Positions 1 to 24,619 of a DNA stretch of 45,454 nucleotides are shown here, piece by piece. Position 1 is the stretch's first letter. Each line of letters opens with the position of its first letter. The stretch is from assembly GCA_009760855.2 (NCBI GenBank), contig WPIO01000234.1:188001-233454 (forward strand). Reading direction: 5' to 3'. Below the pieces are notes generated by a model. The model was not told the DNA's origin and did no database searches. It saw only the letters and a list, made by a program, of their open reading frames with translations. The position numbers and the translations under genes were made by a program. This DNA comes from Cristatella mucedo. Taxonomy: Eukaryota; Bryozoa; Phylactolaemata; Cristatellidae.

Positions 1-239
1 TATACAATAATTATAATTATTATATTGTAATTATAATATTATTGCAATTAAGTTATTATATCATATATTATTATATTCTATATTATATATAATAATTATA
101 TTATAATAGTTCTATAATAGGCCTAGTATCGACATAGATGAAGCATGACTGCGAACCGTGGTGGTGGTTATGGTCATCTAAGCATTACTTGTTTTAATGT
201 CAAGCTGTCAAACGACGTCACTTGTTCCGGCAGCACGTT
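1..239. other. AT-rich gene-free left edge
   Basis: The first 120 bases are nearly pure A/T with TTATA-type runs. The rest is plain intergenic sequence with no codon structure. I see no gene here. Confidence 0.5.
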
Positions 240-345
240 TAGGGTTAATAATAATAATAATAATGCACTTGATAAAGCGCCCTCAGAGAACTCAATCACT
301 TTCTAGGCGCTTTACATTTTATTGCAAAGGGAAACACGATTGAAT
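240..345 (-). repeat. LINE-A 3' end, (AAT)n tail
   Basis: Read on the minus strand this has the tail repeated throughout the window: a GCGCC...GGCGC hairpin around an AGAGA-type inner stem, TTTATCAAGTGCA, then (ATT)n. It is a 5'-truncated copy with only the last 100 or so bases of the LINE-A 3' UTR. Confidence 0.8.
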
Positions 346-361
346 CGTAATATCATGGTTG

Positions 362-416
362 ATTATTAGGGGTTGACTATTAGGGGTTGACTATTCACCA
401 GGGTTGACTATTAGGA
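362..416. repeat. Short tandem repeat, unit about 14-17 bp
   Basis: The block TATTAGGGGTTGAC recurs three to four times, with one copy carrying a CACC insertion. It is a small local minisatellite without coding content. Confidence 0.75.
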
Positions 417-607
417 GCTTGTATTTTTTTATACGAAGACGAGGTGCTTTTATCTAGCTCACTTCACTTCCTTTTGTCGCCTTTTCGTTCGATTGCCGAA
501 ACAGTTACTCGATCTGTTCACTTTATTTGGCCGAGTCCGGCAAGAAGGCGGCCATTTCAAGTTACCTCTCTTGCATTCTGCGTCACACCAAGTTGCCTTA
601 GCGTATC

Positions 608-626
608 ATGATGCCACAGACTTCAG
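608..626 (+). CDS. Possible first coding exon of the left host gene
   Basis: Two consecutive ATG codons are followed by a short frame that ends at a strong donor (CAG|GTAAGAG at 626/627). The sequence just upstream is CpG-richer, as expected near a promoter. The exon would end in phase 1, which does not fit directly to the exon at 1,800 (phase 0 entry). Either another exon lies between or this is an untranslated or unrelated exon. The assignment is an inference from splice-site quality. Confidence 0.25.
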
Positions 627-1209
627 GTAAGAGTTGCGATTTTAGGCCAAACTATGGGGAAACTCTCGCTGTCCAGTTTACGTGCTTTTCCATCTCGGCT
701 CGGTGGATAAACCGGGTGGCTAGCCATTTTTTGCAGCATCTCGCCAGACATTTTGCTTAGGGACGTCGCAGCAGCTGCTGCAGCGTCGGCGTGAGTTTTC
801 GGACGCTGCTTCCGCTCTCCCTGGGAGCAGCTGCTGCCTTGAAAGCAGCGCGCTCGTGCAGCATCTGCTTCTCTTATATGAGAGGGAGGGGGGCCTCAGG
901 CCACAGTAGTTGTACCGTACACGATTAGATTTTTCCCGATTAGGCCTACTCTATTGGATTTGTCTCCCCACTTACTTTATTGGAAGGGTGTTTTTACAGG
1001 GAAATGCAACACGGGCAAATAAATAACGTGGCTCGGCCGCCTCGGATATGCGGATGCTGCATATGTTTTAGCTGACCTGATACGAGGTGAAGCAGCTGAA
1101 AGGGAAATGAGTGATGAGCTGGAGTGCATTCTGAACTGGTGTGCATTCGTCTCATTTTCAGTCGTGTGGCTGACAGTCGGCAGCTACATTTGTTGTCGAA
1201 AAAAAATTT

Positions 1210-1345
1210 AATTCATTTGTATAGTGCCCCCAAGAGAACTTAATCTCTATTCAGGTGCTTCACATATGCATCGGGGCTCGACCTCAGTCAGATCTTGGTC
1301 GGGGCGAGTGCCTTAACTGCTGGACCAGACCAGCTCGGCGAACAT
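1210..1345 (-). repeat. SINE-B copy (tRNA-like head, LINE-like tail)
   Basis: On the minus strand there is a B-box-like GGTCGAGCCCC region, then a tail with AGAGATTAAGTTCTCT and a TATACAAATGAAT end. The same order occurs at 8,405-8,560 and 13,785-13,915. Confidence 0.65.
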
Positions 1346-1369
1346 ATGTGTAGTGACCTATGTGACCTT

Positions 1370-1530
1370 CACGACTGGGTATTCATTTTGTTTATTGACC
1401 ATGCTATCACTAAACATTAGATCATGTTTCCTTTGCAGCAAATGTAAAGCGCCTAGAAAGAGATTGAGTTCTGTGAGGGCGCTTTATCAAGTGCATTATT
1501 GTTATATTATTATTGGTCGACTAGTTCCTC
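1370..1530 (+). repeat. LINE-A 3' UTR fragment
   Basis: It contains the GTAAAGCGCCTAGAAAGAGA tail, the GGGCGCTTTATCAAGTGCA partner arm and an AT-rich end, as in the long copy at 32,735-35,152. It is 5'-truncated. Confidence 0.75.
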
Positions 1531-1581
1531 TTCAGCTAGCTTAGCCATACAGTAACGACTGGAATGTTTACTTAGAAAGGC

Positions 1582-1760
1582 TTAGCTGACTCAACAGCCT
1601 CATTTAAATAGTGGCAGAAGAGCTTCATCAACGGCTCTCATCATCACCTGCAGTGGGCAATAAAGGATCTCGCCCACTGCAGGACTCGAACCCACGATCT
1701 GGGTCGTGAAGAGCGAACACCCTTCCCCCTTGATCCGCGTTACCATACCGTTCAGCACTT
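1582..1760 (-). repeat. SINE-A copy (tRNA-derived)
   Basis: The minus strand shows a tRNA-like head with a GGGTTCGAGTCC B box, followed by GCAGTGGGCGAGATCC-type sequence and an AGCCGTTGATGAAG-type tail ending near GAGGCTGTTGAGTCAGCT. It matches copies at 5,845-6,030 and 29,515-29,692. Confidence 0.75.
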
Positions 1761-1799
1761 TAGTAATGTTTAATCGGTTGAATTTGTCATATATTGCAG

Positions 1800-1846
1800 A
1801 TTGGCGCAAAGTCTAAGAAAGCAAATGCAAAGAAAAAGATCGCCAG
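1800..1846 (+). CDS. Internal exon of the left host gene
   Basis: A 47-base exon is bounded by ATATTGCAG| and |GTAAAC. In phase 0 it reads a Lys/Ala-rich stretch (GAKSKKANAKKKIA) and leaves two bases. These join in phase to the single leading T of the exon at 4,862, giving a Ser codon. The phase match between two independently found exons supports a real plus-strand gene. Function is unclear. Confidence 0.5.
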
Positions 1847-1994
1847 GTAAACATCTGCACCATAACGTGTATGTAGTGTGTGCAGTAGTCTTGCAGCTGC
1901 AGGCCAGGCCACGACTCAAGACAGGCTGAATCTGCGGAAACAATTCTAAACCTAAGCCAAAATCTACTCAAGAAGGCCTACATTTTTTGCCAAA

Positions 1995-2120
1995 CCAAGC
2001 TCAAAGTGAACGTATGTGATGGCCGAATTCGAGGGCTCGAGCCTCTTGCCATCGTGTATGGCGCCCGAATATAAATTAAGTTCTCTTAGGGTGCCATACA
2101 TATATATATATATATATAAT
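1995..2120 (+). repeat. SINE-B copy followed by (TA)n
   Basis: There is a B-box-like GGGCTCGAGCC, then the tail hairpin ATGGCGCCC...GGGTGCCAT around TAAATTAAGTTCTC, then TATATA. The stem bases differ from LINE-A in a compensatory way. Confidence 0.6.
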
Positions 2121-2789
2121 TTATATAAACTCATAATTCCACGGAATAGTGTAGTTCACTATAAATCGAGGTTCTTGCTATTTTTGGGGTGTTAGATAGC
2201 ATGTGCTGGCAGCCAAGATCCCACTGCATGTAGAAACAGTCGCTCAATATCTACCCTTCCACGAGGCGAGAACACTCCTCTGAAAGCGATCTGGGACAGT
2301 TGATGCAGCCGTTAGCTCTGCGCCCTCCACCAATTATTCCCTATTATCGGCTTACGTTTGTTTGATGACACACATCCTTTTGTTTTATGACATCCTGTTT
2401 GATGACATCCTTTCGGCACTCTGCACTCCCCCCCCAAAGTCCTCGAGATAAAATCATTCATACTTCAATACCCTTTTCTTTCGGCAATACGAGTAACTCC
2501 GGAGGCTCCGGACGAAAATGATGTACAAAATGCCCTAAAATACAGCACATACAATACAATAACAATACAATAACATACAATACCAAGAGCCTTTTAGTTG
2601 TTCTTTTCGTTTGTTGAATACATTATAAAAATGTCGACCCAGACACACCTTTCAAGAAGGGATGTCTATTCTGCAGCTGCCCTTCCACCACACCCCCCAG
2701 TATCACAAATTTCATCCAAGTTAAAGTGCTTGCTTGCTATGCATAAAGCTAAAATTTGAGGCGCCAAAAGACTTTACCAGAGTCTTATC

Positions 2790-2925
2790 CCATGGGTAAT
2801 GTGCTTGCTCTTCACGACCTAGTTCGTGGGTTCGAGTCCTGCCGTGTGATTCTTTATTGCCTACTGTAAATGATGGTGATAGCCTTTAAATTTCTCATGC
2901 TGCTGTATAAATGATTCATAATAAA
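2790..2925 (+). repeat. SINE-A copy
   Basis: The head contains GGGTTCGAGTCC preceded by CTCTTCACGACC, then TTCTTTATTGCC and GGTGATAGCC, in the same order as the other SINE-A copies. Confidence 0.7.
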
Positions 2926-3114
2926 TCAGCTAACCTTTACCTGGACGGACTGTTTTCATCAAAGCATTCCAACACTCGTTAAGGTATAAAAAAAGAGCTG
3001 CTTTTAAGACGTTTATCTCACCTCTCAGGTTAATCGTCAGATTTGTCCAGGACTCAGCCTCACTCCTTTGCTTAATCTCCAATACAAAATCACTTACGTG
3101 CCTCGAGGTAGTTG

Positions 3115-3860
3115 CTGTTGTCACATAACATTGCTAAAATTTGGGCTTGCTTAAACTGGGATATTACATCTAAATTAGCTCGTGCATTTGTAACCTATCG
3201 TCTCGACTTCTGCAACTCACTGCTTGCTGGTCCACCGGCCTGTGCTATCAGGCGTTTACAGCTGGTGAAAATCTCTGCAGCTAGGCTCGTCTGTCGTGAG
3301 CATCGCAGTTGCCAAGTCGCACCACTTCTTGCCGACCTGCACCGGCTCCCAGTCAAGCAAATGCATCGACTTCAAGGTTTTGTCATTCACTTTTAGGTCC
3401 CTTCGTTCTTTGGCTCCAGCCTACCTATCAGATCTACTCTCCCACCAGGCTAAGCATCGTACCACCTGCTTTTTTTGGAATCTAACTGTTTACCAATACC
3501 TCAAACAAATCTCAAATCTTTTGGAGACCATGCCTTTAGTTCGTTTGCTCCCAAAGCCTGGAAATCACTCCCGACTTTCGTCACGACTTCCCCCTTATGA
3601 CATTTAAAAGGACACCAAAAACCTGTTTTGACAAAAGTTGGTGGGTACTTGTGATTTGTCCACTAGGTACTGCTGCTTGCTGCCACTGATCATATTAAAA
3701 TGTTGATAGTGTGCATGTCAGCCTAAGCATGTTTTGCTTGTTGACATAGTGCATGCTACTTGTTGTTAGCCGTTGGTCATGCTTCTTTGCAGCAGATGTA
3801 AAGTGCCTAGAAAGAAATTAAGTTCTCTGATTGTGCTATACAAATGTATTAGTATTATAA
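3115..3860 (+). repeat. Degraded LINE-A fragment (end of ORF2 and 3' UTR)
   Basis: Broken frames match the C-terminal region of the LINE at 32,735: a [11 protein letters not shown]-like stretch, a LHRLPVKQ-like stretch and APAYLSDLL. The 3' tail AAAGTGCCTAGAAAGAAATT follows. Frameshifts and stops show an old copy. Confidence 0.8.
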
Positions 3861-4148
3861 CGTGTGATAATGGACGACAGTTTTTTGTTGAGCGTGGCAC
3901 ACCTTGACCTTTCATGAAGTCAATTCATTTTGGCCTTTTTGATGCACAGCTACAAATCTTAAAAGCTATTAACTTCAAATCCAGAATTGATTTGGGTAAG
4001 ATCTCCACTGTGAGGTTTAATAAGTTTGCCAAACAGGCAACGTATCACTGAAGGTAATTAAGGCATTTAAGGTAATTAAGGCATTCAAAGTATCACTGAA
4101 GGCTTTTTTATGGCTAGCTCAGTCGGTCACCATTTGGCAATCTGACTC

Positions 4149-4149
<1 letters not shown>

Positions 4150-4203
<54 letters not shown>
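4150..4203. repeat. (AT)n microsatellite
   Basis: An uninterrupted TA dinucleotide run of roughly 50 bases. Confidence 0.95.
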
Positions 4204-4205
<2 letters not shown>

Positions 4206-4861
4206 CGAAGGCATAATATAATCTGATATAAATGACGACACGTTCTTCCTTAGGCAGTGCAGTGGGGTTATAGCATTTCAGCTATAGCGAAATTTTTTGA
4301 TGGCCAGCCTATGCTACCATGTATCTGGTAGCTACTATTGGATTTTGTTTAAATATTTTGCTAGATATTACGTCGTGCCGGATACAGCTGCTCAAATTCA
4401 ACCATAACTAGTTGGTATTCCATTGCGATCTAAGCATGATACTAGCTTACTTGCTATTGAGCCTTGGTTATTGCTTTTCGTGCATTCGGATTGTCAAGTG
4501 CTTGGATTGAGATCTGGCTCTCTTAGGGTACTATACAATCAACTTATTATTACTAGTACTATGTACCATGTATTATTACTTTTTAGCTTCCAAAAGTATT
4601 GTATAAAAATTCTGACAGACCATAAAAGGCAAAATTCCTAACTACAAACAAGTCCATATTCCGAGCCTCCAAACTCCACAAAGAGCACGAATAAAGAACT
4701 CGGCAAAGTGGAATTTCCCTGCCTATGTGTGTGTGTATTCCGTCTGCCTGACCCGAGCCATAACTTTGCAGTTCTGTTCAATGCTAAATGCCCTTCAGTG
4801 TCGGGTTGTTACATTTATGTACTCACGACTGCTATGCTAGATGATTCGTTCTCACTTTTAG

Positions 4862-4967
4862 TGACAAGAAAAAAGCAGAGACTGACTTCGGACAACTCGG
4901 CCGTTATAAGAATGGTGTACAAATCTTGTCCAAAGCAGATATTGCAAAGATAACTGGAAAACGCTGA
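4862..4967 (+). CDS. Terminal coding exon of the left host gene
   Basis: The acceptor CTCACTTTTAG| is followed by one base completing a codon and then 34 codons to TGA, reading a basic start (DKKKAETDFGQLGRYKNG) and a Lys-Arg end. An AATAAA polyadenylation signal lies 33 bases after the stop. The conserved-looking GRYKNGVQILSKADI stretch resembles the end of DUF4602/C1orf131-like nuclear proteins, but that is recalled similarity, not tested. Together with the exon at 1,800-1,846 it forms a plus-strand gene convergent with the proteasome gene. Its 5' part cannot be defined. Confidence 0.6.
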
Positions 4968-4999
4968 CTTGCATCCACTACTGCAATAAGCAAGTCGAG

Positions 5000-5005
5000 A
5001 ATAAA
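5000..5005 (+). promoter_or_regulatory. AATAAA polyadenylation signal
   Basis: Canonical hexamer just downstream of the stop at 4,967, between two convergent genes whose stops are about 118 bases apart. Confidence 0.7.
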
Positions 5006-5085
5006 ACACGATATATTTATGTAACAATCGTAAGGGCTTATGCTTAGCAATCTGTCGGCAGTTGAACATGATTCACAGCCAACGA

Positions 5086-18923
<13,838 letters not shown>

Positions 18924-19494
18924 CCCGACAACAGAGCCTGCAGGACTCAGCACTATTGGGCAAGTCAAGAATCTTAACTGATTGACTCGCTGTGCGTCTA
19001 CGCCTAGCATCCAATTTGTGCTCAGCTCTTCCTTTATTTACGTTTCAAATAAATCTTTATTATAGTTTAATATGTTTAAAAAAATATAAATGAATCAATT
19101 TCTTTCGCCACATCAGACATCACGATACCTCCCATCCCATGGGCCGACCAGTAGAATTCGACCGATGCACGGCCTGTAGACGAGTGCCTCAGGCCGACAG
19201 TACGGTTGCGTTACAATCGCGCTGCAGCGCCTTCTGAGATTTAGCCATTTACCGCACAACAGCGGTCGTAACTGAGCTAATTCTTTCGACGCGTGACAAG
19301 TGCCCGCGAAGCTGGTGACCTCGGAGGACGCCCGAGGAAGCCCAATCAAAAGCGCTCGCGTGCCCTCTGTACACGAATTCAAGAAGGTCAACGTCAGAGA
19401 AATGTCCCATTGCAAAGGGTCACTGAAAGACGAGATTGGGCAACACCAGCTACAGGGTTCAACCTAAAGGCTCGAAGTTGATCACGTGCGTATT
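18924..19494. other. 5' flank of PSMB1, no gene seen
   Basis: Sequence upstream of the PSMB1 start has more CpG than its surroundings up to about 19,450 and likely includes the promoter. No clear TATA box. Small open frames lack support. Confidence 0.4.
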
Positions 19495-20605
19495 GATAAT
19501 ATCCGAACACAGATGGCAGCAAACTTCCTTAAATTGAATGGGGATAAAATCCACATGCAAGCTATGGGCAAACTAAGTGGGATTCAGAAATTGAAAAACT
19601 AACGCTCAAAATAGGCTCTGCTAGCACATCTCCTGTTGAATCTGCACGAAATGTATGTTTCCTGTTCCAAAGTGACCTTTCATTTGACGACCGTATCAGT
19701 TCCACAGCCAAGTCTGCCAACTTTCAGCTGCATAACATTTCTAAAATCCGGGCTTGTTTAGACAGGGATACCATGCCTAAATTGGTATATGTATTTGTAA
19801 AATTCCATCTCAAACTTCTATAACTCTTGCTGGTCTACCGGCTTTTGCAATCAGGCGCTTACAGCTGGTCCAAAACTATGCATCTAGGCTTGCCTGTCGT
19901 AAGCGTCGTAGTTGCCACATCTCACCACTTCTCGCTGACCTGCACTGGCTCCCAGTCAAGTAACGTTTCGACTTCAAGGTTCTGTCACTCATTTTTGCGG
20001 CCCTTCATTCTTTGGCTCCAGCCTGACGATCAGATCTACTCCCCACCAGGCTAAGTAAGCATCTTACCATGCGCTGTTCGGAATCTAATCGTTTACTTAT
20101 ACCTCAATAAGCCGCTTAAACTGTTAGTTCGCTATACAAAACTCTCCTGAGTAACACCCACTTGGTCTTTATCGCTTTGCGGAGTTACAGACGGAATACA
20201 TTGCTACATCACATTACCTTTACTAGTCGAACCTCAAATCCTTTGGAGACCGTGCATTTAGTTCGCATGCTCCCAAAGCCAGTCACGTTCTTCCGACTCG
20301 CGTCACGACATTCGATGACTTGACCACATTTAAATAGAAGCTACAAACACATTTAACTATCATAGAATTGTGTGGGTCCTTGTTATTCGTCCTTTGTGTG
20401 CTTATGCGTGCTGACACTGTGCATGGTGCCACTAACCGCATTTGCATTCTGACTCTGTGCATGTCACCCCTAACCATGTTATTATTGTTGTCATTGAGCA
20501 TGCTACCACTAACCATTCGATCATGCTTCCTTTGCAGCAAAGGTAAACTGCCTAGAAAGAGATTGAGTTCACCGATGACGCTATAACGAATGCATAATTA
20601 TTATC
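19495..20605 (+). repeat. LINE-A 3' half, degraded, with a LINE-B-like insert
   Basis: It reads fragments of the MAANFLKLN and ACLDRDT regions, then ORF end and 3' UTR to the tail AAACTGCCTAGAAAGAGATT. A LINE-B tail (GGAGTTACAGACGGAATACA) lies inside at about 20,100-20,215. Multiple frame breaks show age. Confidence 0.75.
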
Positions 20606-22955
20606 ATTGATTACTACATATTTGATATTGGATTCCCGTAGGTTGAGATTGAGAAATGTTGAGGGAATCAATAATCTAGCCAATATCTAGTTCTTAAATA
20701 GATCGCTATAGCGCTACTTAATCTGGAAAATAGGCTGCATACTGGTGAAAGGTATCGTAGTTGAACGCATTCAATCAGACTGGTCAATTGCGATCACGAT
20801 AACAAATCGTACTTGCCGGCATTAGAACCAGAGTGTTCTAGAACATCTTCGCCCAGTCTTCCTCCTGCTAGTCCTATAAAGACACGGTGACAAGTATACT
20901 ATTCCAGTCCATCAATAGTCTTGTACCCGGGCTAGGTTCGGTGGGCTGGGATGGCTGCAACGGGATAAGGGTCACAGCCCGGCCGGGGCGTGACCTATTG
21001 GATGGCGGGATATACTATGACGCGACGCAATTGCGGCATTTGGAAACCCTGTGTTAACCGGGTAAGACGTGCTGCTGGGCGCTCTCGGTCTCGTGCCGCA
21101 GTGCACCCGTGCATCGGTGTCGGCTGCTCTCCGGAGATGCCGCCACTCCCGCAATGCAGTCAGGGCCCGAAACCCGAGCGGAGCAGAGAAGGAGGCGCGC
21201 TCGAAGGTACGGCTTTTGTATTGTGCGTTTCTCCTGTAGCCTGCTATTCGTAGCCTCCTTCCATGAGCAGTGTTGTACCATGCTAGCAAATCCCCGTGGC
21301 CGCAGCCAACTCCATACTGATGTTGTCTTGGCTCGTGCTTGTGTGTATTGCCACTAGTCCTCGAGATTACTCTGGTCCGAGAATGACCTCCCTCATCGGA
21401 AGAGCTGGCCCCGTGTTTCCTGTACCCTCTATGTTGCCTAATACATCTAGGGTCCTCATTAGTTCTGTGAAGTTACCCTGTTGTTTTTGGCACATGCGAT
21501 ATTGCTATATAGAGGTTTGATCAAACTGCCCCTTGTTCAGTTTGTTTCCTGCACTAGTTCAGCGGCCAGGTGAGAAGTGGCTTGGCCTGACCTTGACGGG
21601 GCTGGGCGGGATATAGCCTCTGCCCATAGATCTCGGCTGAACTCCTGCTTCTAAACTTCAAACATAGCAAGTCATTTCCAGTCAGGTTTCAGAGCAAGTA
21701 ACTCAGTCAAATCAGCAATCCTTCCAAGTGTAAAAGCAGAGTCCTCGGAACTCTTACCTCTTAGATCTGGGTCTGGGTCTGGGTCTCTACGATATCTGGG
21801 CTTCCGGATTTGATTCAGCTGCTGCAATGTCACCAAAGCCTCTCTAAGTGGCTTTCGTCTCATCTAGGCGTGATAGGCAATGTTTTGTGGAAATAATTTA
21901 GGTCCTATCTCACTCGGAGAATTTAGAAATTAGTTGTCATCTGAAAACGGTTGTCTACTGAGAGCTACTGAAAATTGGCGTGCCCCTAGAATCCTTTTGA
22001 GGTCTCATTCTTATCACAATTTTTACACCGATATAATCGCTGGTAAAGATCTGTGATCTCATTTTTATGCATATGACACGTAGATGTAAACGTAGATGTG
22101 TATTTGTGTGTGTGTGTTTGTGTGCGTGCGAGTGCGTGCGTGCACACGTAGATGTACTTGAGAGTTCATCCTCTCCTCGATTTCAATATCTCAAATTCTC
22201 TCAGCTCCCACTCTCCCAGCATGCATTGCTAACACTATCAGTTGGATGGCAGAACGCTTTCTCAATTTGAATGATGACTAAACCAACTTAATAATTAAAG
22301 GCAAGCCAACGTAAATTAATAATTAAAGGCAAGCCAACTTGTACCCATGCGAGGTTCAGTAGCCTGGGGGAGTTGTTATGTGCGATATGGCCAACTAGGG
22401 GTCGTCGGCCAGGCCAAGCCTGACCTTTGACTTGAGGCCGAACGGGCGATGACGCAGTTTAGTCTGGGCAATGCGGTTCCTGGAGTTCGACGGCTGAGAC
22501 GTGGAATCTGGCGCCGCGTCCGCGGCTCGGTGTCCTGGTCGCTCAGTATCCACACCCCGAAGGAAGAATTGCTGGCGTTCCTCGACCGTGCCGTCAACCG
22601 AGGAAAGAAGCCGCCACGAAGTGCCATCGCTCGAGTATCGCTGAATTCAAGTAGGATCGCTGGCTGCTGTAGCGGTATATTCCGCCTACTCCGTCTCATG
22701 CCTTTCCTCTTTCGAATTGTTTGCATCGTTGTCTTCCACATCCCTCCCTTAGCCTGATCTACCCCAGTAGGTCCCCCCCCCCCCCCGATAGCCATTGTAG
22801 CTCTCCTATTATTGTTGACTCATACTTTACTGTCATAAAGATGTTCAATCAAACTGCCGATCGCCTTGCTCTAGACCTGCGACATCGACGTGGAAGCTGG
22901 CGGCACAGCTGGGTGGGACAGGGTGCGGTCGGGCAGAAGTCACCTAGTCCCTCTA
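20606..22955. other. Host sequence without a recognised gene
   Basis: It includes CpG-richer stretches near 20,940-21,250 and 22,440-22,690, a GGTCTG triplication at 21,769-21,790, a TG-rich patch at 22,100-22,145 and a C run at 22,772. No frame has a signature I trust. Confidence 0.4.
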
Positions 22956-22959
22956 CTGA

Positions 22960-23122
22960 CCAAGGTCAAGGTGAATGTAGCTAATGATCCGCGGTCGTGG
23001 GCGTAAGTCCCGAGGCATATGTGAAGCGCCAGAATAGAGAGATTAAGTTATCTTATGGTGTTATAGAATAAATCAATATATATATATATATATACATATA
23101 TACATATATATATATATACTAT
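22960..23122 (+). repeat. SINE-B remnant plus (AT)n
   Basis: The tail AAGCGCCAGAATAGAGAGAT and its partner TTATGGTGTTATA are followed by AATAAATCAATATATA repeats. Confidence 0.6.
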
Positions 23123-23224
23123 ATTTAAAAAATACTCGGGTGCGTATACACTAGTAATCCAGAGCCAAACTGGTCTATAAGTTCGTGCAATCTCGTCGAT
23201 GCTTCTGTAAATCCCTTGACACTA

Positions 23225-23330
23225 TTTAACAATAATAACAACAACACACTTGATAAAGCGCCCTCTGAGAACTAAATCTTTTTCTAGGTGCTTTAAATTT
23301 GCTGCAAAGGAAGCGCGATCGGATGGTTAA
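23225..23330 (-). repeat. LINE-A 3' end
   Basis: The minus strand shows the AAAGCACC-like and GGGCGCTTT arms and the TATCAAGTGTGTTGTTGTTA tail. Confidence 0.75.
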
Positions 23331-23618
23331 ATTACACTTTTATAAAACGTTATTTGTTTTACCTAACAAATTCGCGAGAACATTCACTGAAAAATTAAAC
23401 CCTCTGTCTTTCAAGTTTTGTCGGCGGCGTTCGCTGCAGTACGCTGCAGGCGACAGACGGCTAAAGGACGGCATCTTACGCAGCCTAAGCGGTTTAAGCT
23501 CCTCAACCCTAATAAATCGTATACGAATGCCGGCTGCAGGGCCATAACGTGCAGGTCTTCCGGCCAGTGCAATGAGGCGCTTGTAGCTGGTACAAAGTCT
23601 GAAACTGGGGTCGCAACC

Positions 23619-23653
<35 letters not shown>
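23619..23653. repeat. (TA)n microsatellite
   Basis: A TA run about 130 bases left of the border where base composition changes. Confidence 0.9.
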
Positions 23654-23656
<3 letters not shown>

Positions 23657-23778
23657 CAATTATAAATAAATAAATATGTATGTCGTAATCTTGGATCTTT
23701 CGTAATCAGTGCAACTGTCCATTACCTCACAGCTCCCAGTTGCTGCACTCGCCAGGTCACAGGTCACAGGTGTTGTAA

Positions 23779-23883
23779 GAAAAGTAATCTTTTAGGACAT
23801 TTCCCTTTTCAATCCTCCTTATGCTCACTATCGTTCGCATTTCGAAGTCTTTAAATGGAAAATGTCCCAAAATTTTACTTTTC
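23779..23883. repeat. Inverted repeat at the host/viral composition border
   Basis: Arms 23,779-23,805 and 23,857-23,883 are about 27 bases each and match at roughly 23 positions when one is reverse-complemented. They share AAAAGTAA, TTTT and GGACATTT. The spacer is 51 bases. The repeat lies where sequence changes from mixed composition to the AT-rich viral block, so it may mark or derive from the element terminus. Confidence 0.6.
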
Positions 23884-24066
23884 CTCCAAAATTAAAACTT
23901 TTTTCCTATATTTTATTTATACTACAGTAAACATAATTTTATTTAAATGATTTGTTTATTATATATAAATGCCATTGTCCTATGTTTCTAGAACATTGTT
24001 CAGGAGAAAAAGAGAAAAAGCAAGCAGTTGGAAAAAACGAGTTAATAATATATTTAAAAATACTCT

Positions 24067-24597
24067 ATGCGTATTATTGATGTACCTACTAAGGTTAAAG
24101 AACTAAGTTCTTTTGTTACAAAGTATACATATCCAGAATGTAATACATGTCTATTTGATACAATTTATAGAGCCTATAGTTTTGAACACATTTTACAAGA
24201 AGTTGTTTCTAAAGCTGTTTATTGGAGAAAATGTTTAGTTGAAAAACACATTGAAAAGTGTAAAAAGAAAAGATCTGAAATTAGTAAAATAGAATGGCCT
24301 GAGAAATATAAAGAAATTGTATTAATTAATTCAAAATTACAAAGTGAAGAATATACATATTGCAGACATTAGACTAATTATTATAATACTGTTAGTACTG
24401 ATGACTGTTTTTGTGATAAAGATGAACATTCTTGGAAAACAAAGTATGATTATGATCAAGAACTTGAACAATTAGGTTTTCAAAAAATTATGGTAACAGA
24501 TTATGATATTGAAATTGCTGAAAATAGTAGTAGTGATGTTTGTGGTTGTATGATTCCAAATTGTCGTCATACACCTATTCCTAGATATTGGAAATAA
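24067..24597 (+). pseudogene. Cys-rich viral protein of unknown function, one in-frame stop
   Basis: A plus-strand frame of 176 codons reads from ATG to TAA at 24,597, broken only by TAG at 24,370. The first part has a YPECNTCLFD knuckle and a basic helix (KCKKKRSEISKI). The part after the stop has CFCDKDEH and CGCMIPNCRH, so paired cysteines and histidines could bind zinc. It is the leftmost viral gene, and the family is not recognised. The upstream TACTCTATG only weakly resembles the start-site box of the other genes. Confidence 0.55.
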
Positions 24598-24619
24598 AAT
24601 CTAAAATTATTATAGGACA

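Noticed and set aside
26-2120. CRISPR-like arrays in AT-rich and tandem-repeat regions
   Set aside because: Repeats are simple or contiguous, with no regular unique spacers.
20985-21090. Possible first exon ending at GGTAAGAC
   Set aside because: Only a donor-like site in a CpG-rich stretch; no partner exon or family match found.
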